Shown here: in pieces, positions 59,461 to 64,000 of the stretch
Layout: the number at the start of each line of letters is the position of its first letter
Position numbering within the stretch: position 1 is the first letter of the stretch
DNA from: Sphingobacteriaceae bacterium GW460-11-11-14-LB5
GTDB lineage: Bacteria > Bacteroidota > Bacteroidia > Sphingobacteriales > Sphingobacteriaceae
DNA: 64,000 bases
NCBI GenBank assembly: GCA_002151545.1
Contig: CP021237.1
Span: 2,294,001 to 2,358,000, forward strand
Direction of reading: 5' to 3'
Notes under the pieces: generated by a model
Database searches by the model: none
What the model saw: only the letters and a program-made list of their open reading frames with translations
Told to the model about the DNA's origin: nothing
Program-made: the position numbers and the translations under genes

Positions 59461-60582
59461 TTATTTAAACCAGCCTTTACGCCAAAAATAAATTACCTGC
59501 AAAACCGCAATGACAGCCATTACAATCCAGGTATACAAGTAACCATGTTCCGCGTATAATTCGGGCATATTATCTTTCAGTATTTTTCCGGTTGTAGGAT
59601 CTTCCCTGCTAAAATTCATTCCATAAATCCCTGCAATAAAGGTTAAAGGAATAAAAATGGATGAAATGATGGTTAGAACCTTCATAATTTCGTTCATCCG
59701 GTTGCTGATAATCGATAAATTCATATCGATATTGGCAGAAGCAATCTCTTTGAGTGATTCTATAAAATCAATAATCTGGATACAGTGATCATAAGCATCC
59801 TTCATGTAAGTTTTGGTCAGATCGGATATTAAGGGACTATCGGTACGGATAATATCATTCAGTTTATCCCGCTCCGGCCAGGCTACTTTCCTAATCGTGA
59901 TTAAAGACCTTTTAATAGCTTGTGTATCGTACATGATTCTCCGGTCAGGATGATCGTATAAACGGTCTTCAATTGTATCCAGCTCTTCACCCCAGAAATT
60001 TAATAAGGCAAAATAATTATCTACGATAACATCCATAATGGCATACATCAGGTAACTAATGCCGCCAATACGAATGTTGCCCTTCCCTATTTCCAAACGT
60101 TTCCTTACAGGTTCAAAACAATCAGCATAAGTTTCCTGAAAGGTGATCATTGTACGTTCTGATAAGATAAAAGAGATCTGATCATTATTTAAAGTATTCT
60201 CCTCGTTTAAAAACAGATGCCTGCTTACCGCAAAAATGTACTTATCGTTATCATATTCATCCAGCTTCGGGCGCTGGTAAGAACTGGTAATATCTTCCAG
60301 TACCAGCCTGCTGATATCTAACTTTGAATAGAGCGTTTCAAATATATTCGGATCACCCAATCCTTTTATATCAAACCAATAACAAAAATCTTTATTTTCA
60401 ATCAGTTTATCAATATTATTGATGTTCTCCAGTTCCACTTTTTTATAACTCTTTTCGTTATAAGTATGAAGTACAATAATTGGTTTTAATGCATCTTCGT
60501 CAATAGTATATAAACCCGGACTGGTACCTGGTGCTGGAACTTTATAGTGCTTATGGCGGTTACGCGGCTTGTTTTTTCCCAT
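59461..60582 (-). CDS. corA: Magnesium/cobalt transporter CorA
   Basis: This 373-residue protein has a long cytosolic domain with SYQRPKLDEYDNDKYIFAVSRHLF and two C-terminal helices linked by the signature GMN loop (FIAGIYGMNFSRE). CorA takes up Mg2+ and in some species Co2+ or Ni2+. Two Mg transporters of different families (MgtE at 57469) are therefore encoded here, separated only by a toxin-antitoxin pair. It starts at 60582, and WbqC ends 4 bases away on the same strand. Confidence 0.93.
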   Translation of the reverse strand: MGKNKPRNRHKHYKVPAPGTSPGLYTIDEDALKPIIVLHTYNEKSYKKVELENINNIDKLIENKDFCYWFDIKGLGDPNIFETLYSKLDISRLVLEDITSSYQRPKLDEYDNDKYIFAVSRHLFLNEENTLNNDQISFILSERTMITFQETYADCFEPVRKRLEIGKGNIRIGGISYLMYAIMDVIVDNYFALLNFWGEELDTIEDRLYDHPDRRIMYDTQAIKRSLITIRKVAWPERDKLNDIIRTDSPLISDLTKTYMKDAYDHCIQIIDFIESLKEIASANIDMNLSIISNRMNEIMKVLTIISSIFIPLTFIAGIYGMNFSREDPTTGKILKDNMPELYAEHGYLYTWIVMAVIAVLQVIYFWRKGWFK

Positions 60583-60585
60583 ACA

Positions 60586-61197
60586 TTATAAATATAGCCG
60601 GGCTTGCGGGCCCTGGTTAAACAACAAATCAACAATACTTAAGTTGGGCAAAAATTGATGTCTATCTTCAAAAACCTGATAATATGGCTTATTGTTTACA
60701 ATATCTTCCTCTTTTTTAGGATTCATGATGGTACGATAATCCAGCTCCGGCGCTATATCATCAAAATACTCGGTGGTCACCTCGAAGGTTTTATTTAGTT
60801 TTAGCTTTTTGCTCAGCCACTCTACCAGTTCGAGGTTATAATCGAACAAAAATTCGAATTTATTGGTATAAAAACGTGAAAGTTCGTCTTCATAAAACTC
60901 GAAATAGGCCGAACTTCTGTAACAGCTTTCCAGGCTTAACCAATGTAAACGTTGCCATTTAAAATCATAACTAATCCGCACATCTTTCATTTGCGTGTGT
61001 GTTTTTGAGCCTTTAACCACAGGAACGGTAATATCCAGTTTTCCATTGGGCGAATAGATACTGGCCCTGTTGCGGTAAGTCTGCTTAGCTAAATGTTCAT
61101 GTTTTTCGATTAAAAAATCTGTCCCAAGCTTTTGTAATAAAGTAAAATAGCCCACTGGTGGAAGATAAAATAATGGAAGTATAGCTGTATTCTGCAT
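60586..61197 (-). CDS. WbqC-like family protein
   Basis: This 203-residue cytosolic protein opens NTAILPLFYLPPVGYFTLLQ, with the family blocks NRASIYSPNGKLDITVPVVKG and DYKWQRLHWLSLESCYRSSAYFEFYEDEL. In some species WbqC relatives act in sugar-nucleotide or O-antigen pathways, but here no glycan genes lie on the same strand; the glycosyltransferase at 62116 is divergent. The role is unknown. Its stop is 3 bases before the corA start, so the two are co-transcribed. Confidence 0.8.
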   Translation of the reverse strand: MQNTAILPLFYLPPVGYFTLLQKLGTDFLIEKHEHLAKQTYRNRASIYSPNGKLDITVPVVKGSKTHTQMKDVRISYDFKWQRLHWLSLESCYRSSAYFEFYEDELSRFYTNKFEFLFDYNLELVEWLSKKLKLNKTFEVTTEYFDDIAPELDYRTIMNPKKEEDIVNNKPYYQVFEDRHQFLPNLSIVDLLFNQGPQARLYL

Positions 61198-61236
61198 TTG
61201 AAAATTTATGTTTGTAGTTGAAACGTTTTAAAAATA

Positions 61237-62109
61237 ATGATTAAAAGAGGGATTGCGCACGTTGGCGTATTTTTTTTATACCTGTTATCGCTGCTGCCTT
61301 TACCTTTGCTCTTTTTTTTTGCAAGATTACTATATTATCTGCTTTATTACGTAATAGGCTATAGAAAAAAAGTTGTCAGACAGAATTTAACCCACTCTTT
61401 TCCTGAAAAAGCTCCTCTCGAAATTAAGGCTATTGAGAAAAAATTCTTCCTGTATCTGGCCGAGCTTATTTTCGAAATCATTAAAATGACCAGCATTTCG
61501 AAAGCCGAAACGTTAAAACGCGTAAAATTTACGGGTTTGGAGCAACTAGAAGCTCATTTTAAGGCTGGAGAAAGTGTACTTGCCTGCACAGGCCATTATG
61601 GAAACTGGGAATTGGGTACTTTAGCTTTGGGCTTAAATATCTCTGCCAAAACCATGGTGATTTATAAACCCATTAGCAATAAAGTTTTCGGAAAGTGGTT
61701 TGATTATGCACGAACAAAATATGGGAATGTTTTTATCGCCATGCGACAAACTTTGCGGGGAATAGCCGCTTATAAAAACGAACCCACGCTTTTATGTTTT
61801 GCAAGCGATCAATCGCCTACCAGAGAAGAAACGAAATATTACGTAAATTTTCTGCATCAGCCCACTGCGGCACTTTTAGGTGTAGAAAAAATTGCGAAGT
61901 CTACTAAAAGACCGATATACTATTTTAAAGTTAACGTAGTAAAAAAAGGCTATTACCACATAGAAGTTTTGCCCATGTGCCTGGATCCGGAACGAATGCA
62001 TGAATTCGAGATTACCGATCTACACTTTAAGTTTTTAGAAAATATTATTAAAGAACAGCCGCAATACTGGCTTTGGAGCCATAAACGCTGGAAATTTAAA
62101 CCCGAATAA
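61237..62109 (+). CDS. LpxL/HtrB-family lysophospholipid or lipid A acyltransferase
   Basis: This 290-residue inner-membrane protein has one N-terminal TM helix (VFFLYLLSLLPLPLLFFFA) and the acyltransferase signature ACTGHYGNWELG (HX4E form). FASDQSPTREETKYYVNFLH and YWLWSHKRWKFKPE (the W-x-H-x-R-W C-terminus) follow. It transfers acyl chains from ACP or CoA to lipid A, with a related role in sphingolipid or lysophospholipid synthesis possible in Bacteroidota. The next gene starts 6 bases later, so it is part of a two-gene unit. Confidence 0.88.
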   Translation: MIKRGIAHVGVFFLYLLSLLPLPLLFFFARLLYYLLYYVIGYRKKVVRQNLTHSFPEKAPLEIKAIEKKFFLYLAELIFEIIKMTSISKAETLKRVKFTGLEQLEAHFKAGESVLACTGHYGNWELGTLALGLNISAKTMVIYKPISNKVFGKWFDYARTKYGNVFIAMRQTLRGIAAYKNEPTLLCFASDQSPTREETKYYVNFLHQPTAALLGVEKIAKSTKRPIYYFKVNVVKKGYYHIEVLPMCLDPERMHEFEITDLHFKFLENIIKEQPQYWLWSHKRWKFKPE

Positions 62110-62115
62110 AAAAGA

Positions 62116-63129
62116 ATGAACCCATCTGTAGCCGTTGTAATTTTAAACTGGAATGGAAAAGCATATTTAAAGCAATTTTTACCAGGAGTTTTGCTTTCTG
62201 AATATGATAATCTGCAAATTGTGGTGGGCGATAATGCCTCCACCGATGATTCTGTTTCATTTTTACAAGAAAACTTCCCTACCGTTAAAATTATCCAGAA
62301 CGATCAGAATTATGGTTTTGCAGGCGGCTACAATAAGGTTTTAGAACGTGTTGAGGCTGATTACTTTATCTTACTCAATTCGGATGTGGAGGTAACTCCC
62401 AACTGGATACAGCCAGTGATTGACCTGATGGAAAGTGATGCACAGATTGCCGCAGCGCAACCTAAGATTAAATGGCAGTTAAACAAAAAACAATTCGAAT
62501 ATGCAGGCGCTGCAGGAGGTTATCTGGATATCTACTCTTTCCCGTTCTGCAGAGGCAGATTGTTTAATGTATATGAGTTTGATCACGACCAATACAATGA
62601 TCAAACGGAAGTTTTTTGGGCAAGTGGGGCTGCATTTTTCATTAAAAGCAAATGTTGGGAAGAAGCGGGAGGTTTAGATGCAGATCTGTTTGCACATATG
62701 GAGGAAATTGATCTTTGCTGGCGTTTAAAGAACCTCAATTATAAGATTATGTATTGTCCGGATGCCGAAGTTTACCATGTAGGTGGCGGAACATTACAAA
62801 CGGAGAATCCCTTTAAAACCTATCTCAATTTCAGGAACAACCTCATCATCATGCAGAAAAACCTACCTGCTGGCGATGCCATTTTCCGAATTACGATCAG
62901 GATGTTTATTGATTTTGTTGCGTGGTGGCACTTTTTGCTAACCGGAAAACGTAAATTCACCATGGCAGTGACCAAAGGTCATTGGCATTTTCTTAAATCG
63001 CTTTCAAAAACGAACAAAAAGCGCAAAAGCGTTCAAAAAGCATATAGTGAACATACCGGAGTATACAATAACAGCGTTGTGTGGGCATTTTTTATTAAGA
63101 AAATCAAATATTTTTCGGAATTGAAGTAA
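62116..63129 (+). CDS. Family 2 glycosyltransferase
   Basis: This 337-residue protein has the GT-A fold: VAVVILNWNGKAYLKQFLPG, VVGDNASTDDSVSFLQENFP (UDP-sugar region), and the DxD-like LLNSDVEVTPN. The acceptor region ends EIDLCWRLKNLNYKI. A hydrophobic segment near residue 265 (IRMFIDFVAWWHFLL) may anchor it to the membrane. It probably adds sugars to an envelope glycolipid or polysaccharide and shares an operon with the acyltransferase upstream. Confidence 0.9.
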   Translation: MNPSVAVVILNWNGKAYLKQFLPGVLLSEYDNLQIVVGDNASTDDSVSFLQENFPTVKIIQNDQNYGFAGGYNKVLERVEADYFILLNSDVEVTPNWIQPVIDLMESDAQIAAAQPKIKWQLNKKQFEYAGAAGGYLDIYSFPFCRGRLFNVYEFDHDQYNDQTEVFWASGAAFFIKSKCWEEAGGLDADLFAHMEEIDLCWRLKNLNYKIMYCPDAEVYHVGGGTLQTENPFKTYLNFRNNLIIMQKNLPAGDAIFRITIRMFIDFVAWWHFLLTGKRKFTMAVTKGHWHFLKSLSKTNKKRKSVQKAYSEHTGVYNNSVVWAFFIKKIKYFSELK

Positions 63130-63139
63130 GAAGTAAGTC

Positions 63140-63238
63140 GTGAATCGTCATTCCCAGCCCGACTAGGAACAACGATTGCTAAGATAATTGCAATCCATAA
63201 GTTTTAAGATTCCCGCCTGCGCGAGAATGAGGACTCTT
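63140..63238. repeat. Dispersed intergenic repeat, CGTCATTCCC...GAGAATGA family
   Basis: CGTCATTCCCAGCCCGACTA, AAGATTCCCGCCTGCGCGAG and AATGAGGAC are variants of the words at 23230-23390. It lies between the convergent glycosyltransferase and aroQ and carries no coding frame. Confidence 0.6.
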
Positions 63239-63239
63239 T

Positions 63240-63656
63240 TTAAATCAACAAACTTTCAATAGCCAGACGATACCCCTTCATACCAAAGCCTGTTAAAACA
63301 CCCTGACAGTTTTTCCCGGTTAAAGAAACATGACGATATTCTTCACGGGCATAAATATTAGAGATGTGTACCTCAACCACAGGCGTTTTAATCGCTGCTA
63401 TTGCATCAGCAATCGCTACTGAGGTATGTGTGTAACCGCCGGCGTTGAGCACTACCCCATCATAACTAAAACCAACTTCATGCAGTTTATTAATAATCTC
63501 ACCCTCAACATTACTCTGATAATATTCAATTTCAATATCCGGATAAACCGTTTTTAATTCTTTAATATAATCTTCAATACTGGTGTTTCCGTAAATAGAT
63601 GGTTCGCGAACGCCTAATAAGTTTAAGTTTGGGCCGTTAATAATTTGTATTTTCAT
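63240..63656 (-). CDS. aroQ: 3-dehydroquinate dehydratase, type II
   Basis: From ATG 63656 (MKIQIINGPNLNLLGVREPS) this 138-residue protein has the normal length. Motifs include the active-site Tyr in SIYGN, EYYQSNVEGEIINKLHE, the His in VLNAGGYTHTSVAIADAI, VEVHISN and REEYRHVS. It dehydrates 3-dehydroquinate in the shikimate pathway. A longer frame to 63773 is unsupported by family length. It is divergent from the recombinase gene on its right. Confidence 0.93.
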   Translation of the reverse strand: MKIQIINGPNLNLLGVREPSIYGNTSIEDYIKELKTVYPDIEIEYYQSNVEGEIINKLHEVGFSYDGVVLNAGGYTHTSVAIADAIAAIKTPVVEVHISNIYAREEYRHVSLTGKNCQGVLTGFGMKGYRLAIESLLI

Positions 63657-63705
63657 AATATAATGTTGTAACGTTGCAATGTTATAAAAAATCTCAAATA
63701 AAAGC

Positions 63706-64000
63706 ATGCTTTGGCCATCATATATTAAAGGATTTAAATCGTATTTAAAGTTAGAGCGGTCGTTATCCAGCAATTCTGTTGATGCCTATCTGAGCGATAT
63801 TGATAAACTGATCCAGTTTTTTCAATCTTTAAATGAGGAACCCAAACTAACAGATATAACCATAACGCATTTAAAATCTTTTATCTCCTGGCTGAATGAC
63901 CTGGGTATGCAAGCCAGTACGCAGGCTCGGGTAATATCGGGTCTAAAAGCTTTTTTCTCCTATTTAATGCTCGAGGAGGTGATTTCGAACGATCCTACAG
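63706..64000 (+). CDS. xerD: Tyrosine recombinase XerC/XerD (partial, N-terminal part)
   Basis: The first 98 codons are in the window. MLWPSYIKGFKSYLKLERSL, then LSSNSVDAYLSDIDKLIQFF, ITHLKSFISWLNDLGMQAST and ARVISGLKAFFSYLMLEEVI match the SAM-like N-terminal DNA-binding domain of XerC and XerD; the catalytic domain lies beyond 64000. XerCD resolve chromosome dimers at dif and are the expected recombinases for the dif-like sites at 31287 and 40617. Whether it is the C or D subunit cannot be told from this part. Confidence 0.9.
   Translation, partial: MLWPSYIKGFKSYLKLERSLSSNSVDAYLSDIDKLIQFFQSLNEEPKLTDITITHLKSFISWLNDLGMQASTQARVISGLKAFFSYLMLEEVISNDPT

Noticed and set aside
63657-63773. N-terminal extension of AroQ
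   Set aside because: AroQ normally begins at the KIQIINGPNLNLLG motif; the extension overlaps the divergent xerD start.
1-64000. tRNA and rRNA genes
   Set aside because: I looked for tRNA-like T-loop and acceptor patterns and rRNA words and saw none that I could defend.

Overview
The window looks like the chromosome of a Pedobacter-like member of the Sphingobacteriaceae (Bacteroidota). The evidence is AT-rich DNA, promoters with the TAnnTTTG -7 box, few Shine-Dalgarno sites, a type IX secretion cargo paired with a PorP/SprF protein, cobalamin-riboswitch operons of TonB receptors plus BtuG-like lipoproteins, and several families of short dispersed repeats. The genus is an inference.

Positions 1-14000 hold a vitamin B12 acquisition region. 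Two cobalamin riboswitches (about 557-724 and 8695-8863) each sit behind a matching promoter box and lead into a TonB-dependent receptor. The first controls an operon of one receptor and five lipoproteins: three beta-propeller proteins resembling BtuG and two GGFGG-motif proteins. The second controls a BtuB-type receptor, a small membrane protein, then (after a terminator) a BtuF-like protein without a signal peptide, a Sir2 deacylase and a PP-loop ATPase. No BtuC or BtuD is present.

Positions 14000-31200 are ordinary housekeeping genes (GAF-type Met-sulfoxide reductase, 3-methyladenine glycosylase, kynureninase, bestrophin, HDAC-family deacetylase, TruC, MATE and MFS transporters, HemF, endonuclease V). 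Among them are two broken genes (frameshifted Dabb protein, PRPP-synthetase-like protein with an internal stop) and a three-copy 151-154 bp tandem repeat.

Positions 31298-40633 are the most interesting part: a compact element of 9,330 bp, with almost every gene on the minus strand, bounded by two dif-like 28-bp sites. It encodes about eighteen small tightly packed proteins. These include a gene II/X-like replication initiator, a putative major capsid protein, several single-transmembrane structural candidates, an Arg-rich membrane peptide, a lytic transglycosylase with an EF-hand, and a large spike/penton candidate. It has no terminase, portal, tail, Zot or other Walker ATPase. Size, gene order and content fit a FLiP-like (Finnlakeviridae-type) membrane-containing ssDNA phage living as a XerCD/dif-integrated prophage. 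It carries a recurrent palindrome near AGTCTCAT-TA-ATGAGACT (candidate repressor operator) and a 40-bp palindrome beside rep (candidate origin). Three genes of 29, 49 and 51 codons fill the gaps in its operons exactly.

Left of the element most genes are on + (about 25 of 33); right of it most are on - (13 of 18). With the dif-like sites, this suggests that the window spans the replication terminus. A XerC/D recombinase gene starts at the window's right edge.

Positions 40689-64000 are chromosomal again: two TPR proteins behind gyrA, an MFS transporter, PhoH, a FUSC protein, a SprF/T9SS-cargo pair, an Ohr/OsmC protein, bioB, mgtE, parDE, corA, WbqC, an LpxL-like acyltransferase, a glycosyltransferase, aroQ and the partial xerD.
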